A stretch of 10,169 bases of DNA from CAIRNS01 sp049508565 (GTDB taxonomy: Bacteria > Elusimicrobiota > Endomicrobiia > Endomicrobiales > CAIRNS01). The notes below the pieces were generated by a model that made no database searches, was not told the DNA's origin, and worked only from the letters and a program-made list of their open reading frames with translations. The DNA lies in assembly GCA_049508565.1 (NCBI GenBank), contig JBELAT010000077.1, positions 1-10,169 on the forward strand, written 5' to 3'. Made by a program: the position numbers and the translations under genes. Shown piece by piece: positions 1 through 7,496 of the stretch (positions within the stretch are counted from its first letter, which is position 1; every line of letters begins with the position of its first letter).

Positions 1-907
1 GGATAAGATGTTCCGTTAAACGCATCGAATCGTCAAGGAATTCTTCATCGGCAACAGGATCGCCACCCGCCAGGATTCGCTCTGTATAACGCGCGCTGTC
101 TCGATCGTTCACCCAGCGTCTGAGTCCATCACACGATGCAGCTGCGGCACCAATACCAATATAGTGCCCGCCGAGCCAGTAGTTAAGATTGTGGAGTGAT
201 TGGCAACCGGGTGTGGCCCAATTTGAGATCTCATAGTGAGTCAATCCGTTATCTGCGAGGAATGTTCCCGCCCATTGATACATATCAGCCTGGGAATCGT
301 CATCGACAGAAATTCTCTGTTGTGCAAGAGGTGTCCCATTTTCTATGCTCAACGCATATAGTGACATATGGTCGGGTTGGTACTCAATAGCCGTTTGTAA
401 AACTCGTGCCCATGCGTCGGGGGTCTGGCCAGGTAACCCATATATAAGATCGATCCCGATATTGGTAAACCCTGCATCCCGCGCTACTCTATAGGCTATC
501 TCAAAATCACGAACCGAGTGGATTCTGCCCAGCCACTGTAGCGATGTATCGTCCGTTGATTGCAGACCCATACTGATACGGTTAACGCCGATATCTTGCA
601 GCGCCGAGATTTTCTCAGCAGTTAAAGACTCGGGATTAACTTCACAGGTCATTTCCGTGACGGAGCTGGTATTGAAGGTGTCCGTGATGCGTTCTCCCAG
701 ATCACGTATCTGCGCGGGACTAAGCAGCGATGGCGTCCCGCCGCCGAGGTACACCGTTTTAAGTTCGCGCCCTCGGTAGCGTTTCATTTCAGCGCCAAGT
801 GCGTCAATATAAGACTGAGGGACATCGGCCTTTAACGGTATCGATGAGAAGTCACAGTAGGCGCACTTTGAGCGGCAAAAGGGAATGTGAATATATAGTC
901 CTGTCAT
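1..907 (-). CDS. hemW: HemW-like radical SAM protein (heme chaperone), C-terminus cut by window
   Basis: My own translation of the minus strand gives an uninterrupted frame from an ATG at 907-905 to the left edge, 302 codons. The family is usually 375-400 residues, so roughly the last 75-100 are missing. Visible features: radical SAM cysteines C11-x3-C15-x2-C18 followed by Asp-Phe (HemW-type; HemN has a fourth Cys here), the GGGTPS SAM-binding motif at 55-60, NRIS-x-G-x-Q around 115-122, the GRIH motif at 127-130, and the HemW-specific HNxxYW motif at 239-244. HemW is a cytoplasmic [4Fe-4S] SAM protein that binds and delivers heme; it is often misannotated as oxygen-independent coproporphyrinogen oxidase. 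The start suits the family, which begins shortly before the YIHIPFC segment; the ribosome-binding site is weak (GGATG about 8 nt upstream) and the frame upstream meets a stop at 955-953. Oddity: the usual GAH after HNxxYW is Ala-Ala-Ala (255-257). Confidence 0.93.
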   Translation of the reverse strand, partial: MTGLYIHIPFCRSKCAYCDFSSIPLKADVPQSYIDALGAEMKRYRGRELKTVYLGGGTPSLLSPAQIRDLGERITDTFNTSSVTEMTCEVNPESLTAEKISALQDIGVNRISMGLQSTDDTSLQWLGRIHSVRDFEIAYRVARDAGFTNIGIDLIYGLPGQTPDAWARVLQTAIEYQPDHMSLYALSIENGTPLAQQRISVDDDSQADMYQWAGTFLADNGLTHYEISNWATPGCQSLHNLNYWLGGHYIGIGAAAASCDGLRRWVNDRDSARYTERILAGGDPVADEEFLDDSMRLTEHLI

Positions 908-1050
908 AATTTCATCCGCAAAAACAGAGAATGCATAAGAGCCCAGACGAATCTATACCGCACATCATGTATTTTAAACGTTTTTAACACTCATATACCT
1001 GCCTATAGCGATCAGGTACGCGATTGATGACTCTGCAACGGTATAATGAG
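908..1050 (-). other. Intergenic gap between qmcA and hemW with overlapping inverted repeats
   Basis: This is one of the three largest gaps in the window (143 bp). One imperfect inverted repeat pairs 990-999 with 1040-1050 (10 bp, one bulged base, 40 nt loop) and begins right after the qmcA stop. A second pairs TACCTG at 996-1001 with CAGGTA at 1013-1018. The two share bases 996-999, so only one can form in RNA. Neither is followed by a clear U-tract, so I do not call a terminator. An 8 bp palindrome AAACGTTT lies at 976-983. I see no promoter that fits well: the best -10-like hexamer (TAAAAT, minus strand, 976-971) lacks a matching -35. Confidence 0.5.
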
Positions 1051-1929
1051 TTAATTCGCCTTTTTATTATCTTTAAAAAGTTCGGCTATACCGCCGATTG
1101 ACGCAGTAACACCCGTCGTTTCAAGCGGCAGGAATATTTTTGTCGCTTGTCCGTTGGCAACCTTTTCAAGAGCCTCAAGATATTTTATCGCTATCAGGTC
1201 GTTTGTCGGCTTACCGGAATGGATGGCGTTATAGACGATCTCAATTTGATATTTTTCAGCGTCAGCAACCCGCCTGATGGCCTCAGATTTTCCTTCGGCT
1301 TCAAGAATAGCGGATTGTTTAGCCCCTTCAGCTTTAAGGATCGCCGCCTGCCGGAACCCTTCAGCTTCAAGGATGTTAGCCCGTTTTTCGCGTTCAGCTT
1401 TCATTTGTTTGGACATCGCATCGGTTATATCGCGGGGAGGATCGATCTTTTGTATTTCAACCCGTGTTACTTTCACGCCCCATTTATCTGTTGCTTCATC
1501 CATAACCATGCGCAATTGTACATTGATTTTTTCACGTGACGTCAGCGTGCTGTCAAGTTCCATATCACCGATAACGTTGCGCAAGTTGGTCTGAGCAAGC
1601 TTCAAAGCTGCCATAGAAAAATTCGCGACATTGTAGACAACTTTGCCTGGGTCAGTAATCTGGAAATAGATGACTGCATCTACTGTCACGAGCACGTTGT
1701 CTTTAGTTATGACGTCCTGTGGCGCAACATCCATTACCTGCTCACGCATATCGACTTTTCTGACATTTTGGAACGGCGGGAATATAATGGTCAAGCCAGG
1801 GTCTACCGTTTTTGTGTACTGGCCAAGCGTTTCAACCAAGCCCTTCTCATATTGTTGGATAACCCTCAGAGAACGAGAAACGTAAAGAAATAACAGAACA
1901 ATTACTACCACCACTAAACCTAACGGCAT
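1051..1929 (-). CDS. qmcA: SPFH/band 7 membrane protein, QmcA type
   Basis: This is a 292-residue member of the stomatin/prohibitin/flotillin/HflK-C superfamily, which form large membrane-anchored ring or cage oligomers and modulate membrane proteases and membrane order. Residues 3-17 are a single hydrophobic anchor. The SPFH domain follows (about 20-180), with the family segments around EKGLVETLG, DPGL and the PPRDI turn near 164-168. A coiled-coil region (about 172-225) carries three 11-residue repeats of the AILxAEG type, and a short hydrophobic Gly/Thr tail ends the protein. Length is close to E. coli QmcA (about 305). The ATG is supported by AAAGGAGA just upstream (1942-1935). It lies 34 bp after the NfeD-like gene; this pairing is conserved in many bacteria, as for E. 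coli qmcA and ybbJ, and suggests the two act together in the membrane. The exact physiological role is not established. Confidence 0.93.
   Translation of the reverse strand: MPLGLVVVVIVLLFLYVSRSLRVIQQYEKGLVETLGQYTKTVDPGLTIIFPPFQNVRKVDMREQVMDVAPQDVITKDNVLVTVDAVIYFQITDPGKVVYNVANFSMAALKLAQTNLRNVIGDMELDSTLTSREKINVQLRMVMDEATDKWGVKVTRVEIQKIDPPRDITDAMSKQMKAEREKRANILEAEGFRQAAILKAEGAKQSAILEAEGKSEAIRRVADAEKYQIEIVYNAIHSGKPTNDLIAIKYLEALEKVANGQATKIFLPLETTGVTASIGGIAELFKDNKKAN
1282..1380 (-). repeat. Three imperfect 33 bp (11-codon) repeats inside qmcA
   Basis: Residues 184-216 of the SPFH protein consist of three back-to-back 11-residue units, each with a core Ile-Leu-(Glu/Lys)-Ala-Glu-Gly. At the DNA level they are 33 bp in-frame units that have diverged. 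An 11-residue (hendecad) period is typical of the coiled-coil region of stomatin/QmcA-like proteins, so this is a structural protein repeat and not a mobile or satellite element. Confidence 0.8.
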
Positions 1930-1963
1930 AAGAATCTCCTTTTAGTCACTTTTTTTCAATCAA

Positions 1964-2383
1964 TCACTGTATTTTTTTTACTTCAAGGCGCGTTCCTTGT
2001 ACGGCAACTACCTCAACCCACGTATCTTTTGATATGGGCTCATGTGCTTCACCGCGCCATATCTCACCTTCGACCTTGACCATACCGAGATTCGGCGGAG
2101 TAATGGTCTCGGTGACCCACGCTTTCTGGCCAACCAGCGCATCTACGTTTGATTTTTTGGTTGACGTCTGAAAAAGTTTTCTGGCCATCGGACGGATTGC
2201 ATAGAGTGAAATGACGGATATGACGACAAAGAATATCCATGACGACCATACCGGCAACAACAAAACCGACAATCCCGCTATCAGCGCACCAAGACCGAGA
2301 CAGGCGAAGAAAAAAGCACCCGGCGTCAGGAGTTCAACGACGATAAGAAGAGCGGCAATGATAATCCATGAAATAAAATCCAT
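1964..2383 (-). CDS. NfeD-like membrane protein (short form, TM segments plus OB-fold domain)
   Basis: This 139-residue protein matches the short NfeD class. Hydrophobic segments span about 5-22, 26-44 and 47-64. A Pro-containing Ala-Phe-Phe-Phe turn lies between the first two, and the membrane part ends in basic residues (RPMARK). A cytosolic beta-rich domain (about 82-139) contains the family segments LVGQKAWV and GEIWRGEA and ends in alternating hydrophobic strands, as expected for the NfeD OB fold. It lacks the N-terminal ClpP-like protease domain of long NfeD proteins. The start ATG follows a very strong ribosome-binding site, GAGGAGG at 2394-2388. It sits 27 bp after tex and 34 bp before the SPFH gene, so it is almost certainly the partner of that SPFH protein; the family is thought to help assemble or stabilise SPFH complexes. 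I give no symbol because names vary (ybbJ, yqeZ-linked and others). Confidence 0.88.
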   Translation of the reverse strand: MDFISWIIIAALLIVVELLTPGAFFFACLGLGALIAGLSVLLLPVWSSWIFFVVISVISLYAIRPMARKLFQTSTKKSNVDALVGQKAWVTETITPPNLGMVKVEGEIWRGEAHEPISKDTWVEVVAVQGTRLEVKKIQ

Positions 2384-2387
2384 TATA

Positions 2388-2394
2388 CCTCCTC
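2388..2394 (-). promoter_or_regulatory. Strong ribosome-binding site of the NfeD-like gene
   Basis: GAGGAGG on the minus strand is complementary to the 16S rRNA anti-Shine-Dalgarno over seven bases and lies four bases before the ATG at 2383. It is the strongest Shine-Dalgarno in the window, although its spacing is short. Confidence 0.7.
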
Positions 2395-2410
2395 GCGCAT
2401 ACCCGCGGTA

Positions 2411-4663
2411 TTACGACTCAATATAACTTCCTATTTTAAAACCCTGATCAATGTTTTTATTCTGTACCCGCGGTTTGCCACCCGAAGGTTTCGCGTCAGG
2501 GGCTTTTCCACCGGACAACCGTTTGAGTGAAATCCGTTTTAATGCTGGTTCGATTTCAAGAACCTCAACTTTCAAGGTATCACCGACAGAAATTACTTCA
2601 TACGGATTTTTTATAAACGTATCCGCCAGCTGAGAAATGTGTATCAGCCCGTCCTGATGCACGCCGATGTCGACAAATGCGCCAAAATTAGTCACATTGG
2701 TAACCACGCCGGTCAGCACCATGCCTGGATTGACGTCACTGATCTCGTTGATCTGAGTAGAAAACTCAACATTTGCGAATTGCTCACGCGGGTCGCGTCC
2801 CGGTTTCTTGAGTTCGCTAACAATATCTTTAACAGTTAACAATCCACAGTTTTCTGTCACAAATGCCGATGGATCAAGAGTGTCAATCATTTTCTGATTA
2901 CCGACCAATTCCTTAACAGAAACATTCATTGCTTTCGCCATCTTTTCAACAACAGCATACGACTCCGGATGAATCGTTGAATTATCCAGAGGATTGTCAG
3001 CGATCCGTATCTTCAGGAAGCCGGCACATTGTTCAAAAGCTTTATCACCCAGCTTAGGTATTTTTTTAAGTTCGGTACGATTTTTAAATTTACCGTTTTC
3101 ACTGCGGTATTTGACAATATTGTCAGCGATTGCAGGCCCGATGCCAGACACATAGCTCAGCAAAGCCGTTGAGGCGGTGTTGAGATCGACTCCGACAAAG
3201 TTTACACATGATTCCACAGTAAGATCGAGTGACCGTTTGAGTTCCCGCTGATTGACATCATGCTGGTATTGGCCGACTCCTATGGATTTGGGATCGATTT
3301 TGACCAGTTCCGCCAGAGGATCTTGAAGACGATGTGCAATACTGATGGCACCGCGCGCGGTCAAGTCCAGATCAGGATACTCCTTGCCTGCCAGCTCGGA
3401 AGCGGAGTATACCGATGCACCGGCTTCACTTACCATGACCACCTGAACGCTCAAGGATTGCTTTCTTAAGAGTTCCTTGACGAAACCGTAGGTTTCCTTT
3501 GAGGCCGTGCCATTGCCGATTGCAATCAGTGCTGGATCGTATTCCGCGATAAGGTCCAAAAGAACCGCTGCGGAACCGTGGGTATCATTTTCCGGTGGCG
3601 TTGGATAGATCGTATTAAATTCTTTAAAATCGCCTTTTTCGTCAACAACGGCGATTTTGCATCCCGTACGAAATCCCGGGTCGATACCAATAGTTATTTT
3701 TGAGCCTGCGGGAGGAGACAAAAGCAGATTGCGCAGATTTTTCGAGAACACGCTGATCGCCTCTTCTTCCGCTTTCTGCTGAGCCTGCACAAACACTTCG
3801 GCCTGAATTGAAATGGCCATCAAGCGGTAATAGCTGTCTGCGGCAGCTGCAGACACTTCTTTGGCAAACAAAAGATTTTTTTGACCGATAACGGACGATT
3901 GAATGCGACTGACAATGTGTTCGTCATCAAGAACAATTTTCCAGGAGAGCACTTCTTCTTTTGTTCCGCGCCGTACGGCAAGCAGGCGATGAGATGGTGC
4001 TGATTTGATGAGTTCGGAGGTTTCGTAATAGGTACTGAACTTAGTTTTAATATCTTTAAAATCTTTGCGCGGCGCGGATTTAAGAACACCGGTATCCGCT
4101 GTATACGAGCGAACCCATCCGCGAATGGCGGCATTGTCGGCAATCCGTTCTGCAATGATATCCTGAGCACCCGCGATGGCATCATCATAGGACGCCACTG
4201 CTTTATCCGCGACTATAAAAGGCGCGACCAGGGTTTCTTTGTTGACTGCATGGGAAGCTGTCTGAGAGAGCAGAATATCTGCTAAGGCTTCCAATCCTTT
4301 TTCCTTCGCTGCAGTTGCTCTCGTTTTAACTTTCAACTTATACGGAAGATACATATCCTCGAGAACCGTCGAGTCAGTCGTATCCAATATTCTTTTTTTG
4401 AGCTCAGGCGTCATCTTCTTCTGCGTTTCAATACTTTTAATGATTGTTGCTTTGCGCTGTTCAAGTTCTTTATAGTATTCCAGCCGATCGGAGATCTTAC
4501 GGATCACCGTTTCGTCAAGGCTCCCCGTTTTTTCCTTGCGATACCGGGCAATAAACGGTATGGTAGCTCCACTTTCAAGCAGCATGACGGTGTTAACAAC
4601 CGCATCTACTGACTGCTCAACATCCTTTTGGATACTATTAATAACAAAGAGCGCTCCATCCAT
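2411..4663 (-). CDS. tex: Tex-family RNA-binding/transcription accessory protein
   Basis: This 750-residue protein has the complete Tex architecture: an N-terminal helical/HTH region (about 1-200), a YqgF/RNase H-like domain with a GIDPG-x-RTG motif at 326-334, the SEAGASVYSASELA segment near 413-426, tandem helix-hairpin-helix motifs (about 495-555, with GIGPAIA) and a C-terminal S1 RNA-binding domain (about 647-715, NVTNFGAFVDIG). A Gly/Lys-rich linker follows the S1 domain. Tex is a cytoplasmic nucleic-acid-binding protein related to eukaryotic Spt6. It is usually 720-785 residues, so this one is full length. I chose the ATG at 4663-4661 over a TTG at 4678, because GGGAG at 4676-4672 sits 8 nt before the ATG and overlaps the TTG. 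It is the first gene of the tex-nfeD-qmcA block, after a 132 bp gap holding a palindrome and a weak promoter candidate. Confidence 0.96.
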   Translation of the reverse strand: MDGALFVINSIQKDVEQSVDAVVNTVMLLESGATIPFIARYRKEKTGSLDETVIRKISDRLEYYKELEQRKATIIKSIETQKKMTPELKKRILDTTDSTVLEDMYLPYKLKVKTRATAAKEKGLEALADILLSQTASHAVNKETLVAPFIVADKAVASYDDAIAGAQDIIAERIADNAAIRGWVRSYTADTGVLKSAPRKDFKDIKTKFSTYYETSELIKSAPSHRLLAVRRGTKEEVLSWKIVLDDEHIVSRIQSSVIGQKNLLFAKEVSAAAADSYYRLMAISIQAEVFVQAQQKAEEEAISVFSKNLRNLLLSPPAGSKITIGIDPGFRTGCKIAVVDEKGDFKEFNTIYPTPPENDTHGSAAVLLDLIAEYDPALIAIGNGTASKETYGFVKELLRKQSLSVQVVMVSEAGASVYSASELAGKEYPDLDLTARGAISIAHRLQDPLAELVKIDPKSIGVGQYQHDVNQRELKRSLDLTVESCVNFVGVDLNTASTALLSYVSGIGPAIADNIVKYRSENGKFKNRTELKKIPKLGDKAFEQCAGFLKIRIADNPLDNSTIHPESYAVVEKMAKAMNVSVKELVGNQKMIDTLDPSAFVTENCGLLTVKDIVSELKKPGRDPREQFANVEFSTQINEISDVNPGMVLTGVVTNVTNFGAFVDIGVHQDGLIHISQLADTFIKNPYEVISVGDTLKVEVLEIEPALKRISLKRLSGGKAPDAKPSGGKPRVQNKNIDQGFKIGSYIES

Positions 4664-4671
4664 ACGTATAT

Positions 4672-4676
4672 CTCCC
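4672..4676 (-). promoter_or_regulatory. Ribosome-binding site that decides the tex start
   Basis: GGGAG on the minus strand lies 8 nt before the ATG at 4663. The alternative upstream TTG (4678-4676) overlaps this site and has none of its own, so the shorter protein is preferred. Confidence 0.65.
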
Positions 4677-4697
4677 AAATATTCTAAATTTTCCTCA

Positions 4698-4709
4698 TAT
4701 CACGTGATA
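4698..4709. promoter_or_regulatory. Perfect 12 bp palindrome upstream of tex (possible operator)
   Basis: TATCACGTGATA reads the same on both strands without a spacer. It lies 35 bp before the tex ATG, inside the non-coding gap, and just downstream of the predicted start point of the weak promoter candidate at 4721-4749. That position would suit a repressor operator. No regulator is encoded here, and one palindrome can occur by chance. Confidence 0.35.
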
Positions 4710-4720
4710 CCAAGGATGCC

Positions 4721-4749
4721 ATCATGACCATATGTGTATTATTGTTCAA
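4721..4749 (-). promoter_or_regulatory. Weak sigma-70-like promoter candidate for tex
   Basis: On the minus strand, TTGAAC (4749-4744) and CATGAT (4726-4721) are separated by 17 bp. Each matches four of six consensus bases. The predicted start point is near 4714, about 50 bp before the tex ATG. The match is weak and the call rests mainly on the gap being the right place for a promoter. Confidence 0.22.
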
Positions 4750-4795
4750 CCATCAGATCTCGTGTGCAATCATGCAGTATTGCTGACAATCCGGG

Positions 4796-5572
4796 CTAGC
4801 TCTTAATAATGCGTATTCTGTTAATGGGCCAATATAAAAACAGGGCTTTTCCTTTGAGAAGCTTGTCCGGCAACGGCCCCCAAAACCGCGAATCAAACGA
4901 TTTGTCGCGGTTATCGCCCATAACGAAATAATTTCCCGGTGGAACCATAACCGGCCCAAAATTGTCTCTAATTGCGTCCGGCGAAAACTCGTTGAAACGA
5001 CCGGACTCCCAGGTTCGCTGATACTGTTCCTGAGTAGGAAATATCCTGACAAAGGGGTAGGTCACCGGATCGACAAAGTTGACATAGGGCTCATTAACCG
5101 GCTGATTGTTGACATAGAGTTTCTTGTTTTTGACTTCAACCATGTCGCCGCCGAGTGCCACGCACCGTTTGATGAAGTCCTTATTGACTCCTTCTTCCCG
5201 CTCACCCATCGATAACGCCGAAGGCGGACAGCGGAAGACGACAATGTCGCCCCGTTGCACATGGCGAATCGGCCAGAAACGCCGTCCATCACCAAGAGGA
5301 TTATGAAACCCGTACACATATTTATTGACGAATAAATGATCCCCTTCCAGAAAAGTCATTCGCATACTGCCCGACGGTATTTTAAAAGCCTGAATAACAA
5401 AATACATTAAAACCGCAGCCAACAGTACGGCCGACCAGCCGGTTTCCACCCATTCATATATTTCATCATAGATTTTTTTCGCTTTGGGAGACACAATCCG
5501 CGGTTGAACTTTTCGCATAATTCGTGAAACAAAAAATAAAACAACACCGACGATGAGCAATTTGAGTTCCAT
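4796..5572 (-). CDS. lepB: Signal peptidase I (leader peptidase)
   Basis: This is the membrane-bound Ser/Lys protease that removes signal peptides from exported proteins. From the chosen ATG it has 258 residues. Hydrophobic segments at about 2-18 and 47-63 anchor it, leaving the catalytic domain outside. Box B contains the nucleophile Ser69 (PSGSM) followed by the GDHLFVNK segment. The general base is Lys135 in the DFIKRC segment, and box E is GDNRDKSFDSRFWGPLP. I prefer the ATG at 5572-5570 over a GTG at 5581-5579, because AAAGG (5585-5581) lies 8 nt before the ATG and overlaps the GTG. Box B reads SGSMRMTF, where most family members have Pro-Thr-Leu after SGSMx. It follows lepA, a common gene pair, after 118 bp of AT-rich sequence. 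Length suits the family, which is shorter than the 324-residue E. coli form in many phyla. Confidence 0.95.
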   Translation of the reverse strand: MELKLLIVGVVLFFVSRIMRKVQPRIVSPKAKKIYDEIYEWVETGWSAVLLAAVLMYFVIQAFKIPSGSMRMTFLEGDHLFVNKYVYGFHNPLGDGRRFWPIRHVQRGDIVVFRCPPSALSMGEREEGVNKDFIKRCVALGGDMVEVKNKKLYVNNQPVNEPYVNFVDPVTYPFVRIFPTQEQYQRTWESGRFNEFSPDAIRDNFGPVMVPPGNYFVMGDNRDKSFDSRFWGPLPDKLLKGKALFLYWPINRIRIIKS

Positions 5573-5690
5573 ATAATACACCTTTCACGGGACAATATGT
5601 GTCTTTAAAAAAACGTCTTCTGCCTTTTTTCAACGAAAGAGTTAATTGATAGCTCTTTAAAAAAAGACACAAGAAGATTTGAGTGTGTGG
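5573..5690 (-). other. AT-rich lepA-lepB gap with a direct and an inverted repeat
   Basis: The 118 bp gap contains a 12 bp direct repeat, TCTTTAAAAAAA, at 5602-5613 and 5654-5665. It also has a 9 bp inverted repeat, TGTGTCTTT at 5598-5606 and AAAGACACA at 5663-5671. Between them, on the minus strand, AAAGAG (5658-5653) and CTCTTT (5642-5637) can form a small hairpin with an 11 nt... loop-sized spacer; no T-tract follows it directly. The gap may hold the lepB promoter or an RNA-processing element. Confidence 0.4.
5604..5633 (-). promoter_or_regulatory. Weak sigma-70-like promoter candidate for lepB
   Basis: On the minus strand, TTGAAA (5633-5628, five of six consensus bases) and TTTAAA (5609-5604, four of six) are separated by 18 bp. 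The predicted start lies about 25 bp before the lepB ATG. The AT-rich surroundings make chance matches likely. Confidence 0.25.
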
Positions 5691-7475
5691 TCAGTCATTT
5701 ATTTTCAGCATGGCGATGAAAGCTTCAGGAGGTATCTCAACACTACCGAACTGGCGCATACGTTTTTTGCCTTCTTTTTGTTTTTCCAGAAGCTTCCGTT
5801 TGCGCGAGATATCACCACCATAACATTTTGCTAAAACGTCTTTACGCAGCGCTGCAATATTCTCCCGGGCAATGATTTTGTTTGTCACCCGCGCCTGGAT
5901 CGGGATCTGGAACATCTGCCGCGGAATGATCTCCCTGAGCTTTTCAGTTAGAAAATGGGCCATTGTCTGGGCTTTGTCTTTATGGGTAACAACAGAGAAA
6001 GCGTCAACAACGTCATTGTTAACCAATATTTCTAGGCGGACCAGATCGCCGGGACGTAAACCGATGTGTTCGTAATCAAACGAGGCATATCCCTTGGAAA
6101 CGGATTTCAGCGAATCGTAATACCCGACAATGATTTCTGCAAGCGGCAGTTCATACTTCAAAATGACAACTTTAGGATCAAGATATTTCAGTTGAGTCTG
6201 CGTCCCGCGACGTTTCTGGCACAAATCCAGCACCGGTCCGAGATATTCAACTGGACAGATTATGGTCGCCACCACATACGGTTCTTCTATCTGCACAATG
6301 TCGCCGAAATCCGGGAACCGTGCAGGATTATCTATTTCAGTCACAGATTTCAGTGTCGTTACCCGGTAAACGACGTTGGGAGAGGTAATCAAAAGTTCCA
6401 GACCAAATTCCCGCAACAAGCGCTCCTTGACGATCTCAAGGTGCAACGACCCCAGAAATCCGCAGCGAAAACCGAACCCCAGAGCGACAGACGTTTCGGG
6501 GGTATACATGAGCGACGAGTCCGACAGACGCAATTTTTCCAGTGATTTTTTAAGCAGGTCATAATCTGAAGAACTCAACGGGTACATCCCGGCAAACACG
6601 AACGGCTTAACTTCCTTGTACCCGAGGTGCCGCCGCTGGGTCGGCCGGGCCGTTTCGGTCACCGTATCTCCGATTTTGACATCATGAATATCTTTGATGC
6701 CGGCTACAATATAGCCAACCTCTCCAGCCGAAAGCTGGGGTACGGGCATCATCTTTATTTTCATATAGCCGACTTCAAGCACTTCATGTTCGGCGAGTGA
6801 CGACATGAACGTAATTTTCATCCCCGGTTTGATCACGCCTTCAAATACCCGGCAAATTATGATCACCCCCCGATACGAATCGTAGGATGAGTCAAATATC
6901 AGCGCTGAAAGCGGGTCCGTCGGGCTACCCGTCGGTGGCGGAATATCGCGTATAACGGCGTCAACGATCTCTTGAATGCCGATACCCGATTTGGCGCTTG
7001 CCAGAATAGGCTCATCGGTTATTTCAAGGCCATCATGGATTTGCTGATAGGTATGATCCACATCGGCGGTAGGAAGATCAACTTTATTGATGATCGGAAT
7101 AATCTTTAAATGTGCCTGGCGCGCAAGAAAGGTATTGGCCAGCGTCTGCGCTTCAACACCCTGAGACGCATCAACCACCAAAAGAGCTCCTTCACAGGCA
7201 GCCAGTGCCCGTGACACCTCATAGGTAAAATCAACATGCCCCGGTGTATCGATAAGATTGAGCATATACGGCGTGCCGGCCTGATCAGTATATTGCATCC
7301 GGACAGCCTTTGCTTTAATCGTGATGCCTCTTTCCCTCTCAAGCTCCATCCCATCCATAATCTGGTCTTTCATTTCACGAAGAGAGATGGTACCGGTAAA
7401 TTCGAGCAAACGGTCCGCTAGAGTGCTCTTACCATGGTCGATATGCGCTATGATACAGAAATTTCTAATTTCCAA
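5691..7475 (-). CDS. lepA: Elongation factor 4 (LepA), back-translocating ribosomal GTPase
   Basis: This is a full-length 594-residue LepA (usual length about 600). The GTPase domain has G1 AHIDHGKS at 10-17, the switch I segment RERGITI at 47-53, G3 DTPGH at 76-80 and G4 NKVD at 130-133. EF-G-like domains II, III and V follow, then the LepA-specific C-terminal domain with the conserved AKCYGGDISRKRKLLEKQKEG stretch split by basic residues, which contacts the tRNA on the ribosome. The protein acts on stalled or mis-set ribosomes and influences initiation and ribosome assembly. The start is a TTG (7475-7473): GAGG at 7486-7483 lies 7 nt before it, the protein begins exactly as the family does, and no ATG exists between it and the in-frame stop upstream. 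It starts 21 bp after ptsI, so read-through transcription from the PTS genes is likely. Confidence 0.97.
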   Translation of the reverse strand: MEIRNFCIIAHIDHGKSTLADRLLEFTGTISLREMKDQIMDGMELERERGITIKAKAVRMQYTDQAGTPYMLNLIDTPGHVDFTYEVSRALAACEGALLVVDASQGVEAQTLANTFLARQAHLKIIPIINKVDLPTADVDHTYQQIHDGLEITDEPILASAKSGIGIQEIVDAVIRDIPPPTGSPTDPLSALIFDSSYDSYRGVIIICRVFEGVIKPGMKITFMSSLAEHEVLEVGYMKIKMMPVPQLSAGEVGYIVAGIKDIHDVKIGDTVTETARPTQRRHLGYKEVKPFVFAGMYPLSSSDYDLLKKSLEKLRLSDSSLMYTPETSVALGFGFRCGFLGSLHLEIVKERLLREFGLELLITSPNVVYRVTTLKSVTEIDNPARFPDFGDIVQIEEPYVVATIICPVEYLGPVLDLCQKRRGTQTQLKYLDPKVVILKYELPLAEIIVGYYDSLKSVSKGYASFDYEHIGLRPGDLVRLEILVNNDVVDAFSVVTHKDKAQTMAHFLTEKLREIIPRQMFQIPIQARVTNKIIARENIAALRKDVLAKCYGGDISRKRKLLEKQKEGKKRMRQFGSVEIPPEAFIAMLKIND

Positions 7476-7496
7476 TGATATACCTCGAATTATTAA

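Noticed and set aside
1042..1047. TATAAT on the plus strand that could be a -10 box
   Set aside because: There is no -35 hexamer at a suitable distance, and no plus-strand gene lies downstream; the bases belong to the inverted repeat after qmcA.
1147..1539. Plus-strand open frame with repeated Phe-Ser-Phe-Lys segments
   Set aside because: The repeats are only the antisense reading of the 11-residue coiled-coil repeats of the SPFH gene.
4698..4709. The CACGTG core as a eukaryotic E-box
   Set aside because: All surrounding genes are clearly bacterial; any function would be as a bacterial operator.
5637..5658. Hairpin AAAGAG/CTCTTT as an intrinsic terminator of lepA
   Set aside because: The stem is short and AT-rich, and on the minus strand it is followed by CGTTG, not a run of T.
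6066..6545. A 159-codon plus-strand open frame opposite lepA
   Set aside because: It is antisense to conserved LepA sequence and has no recognisable domain or convincing start signal.
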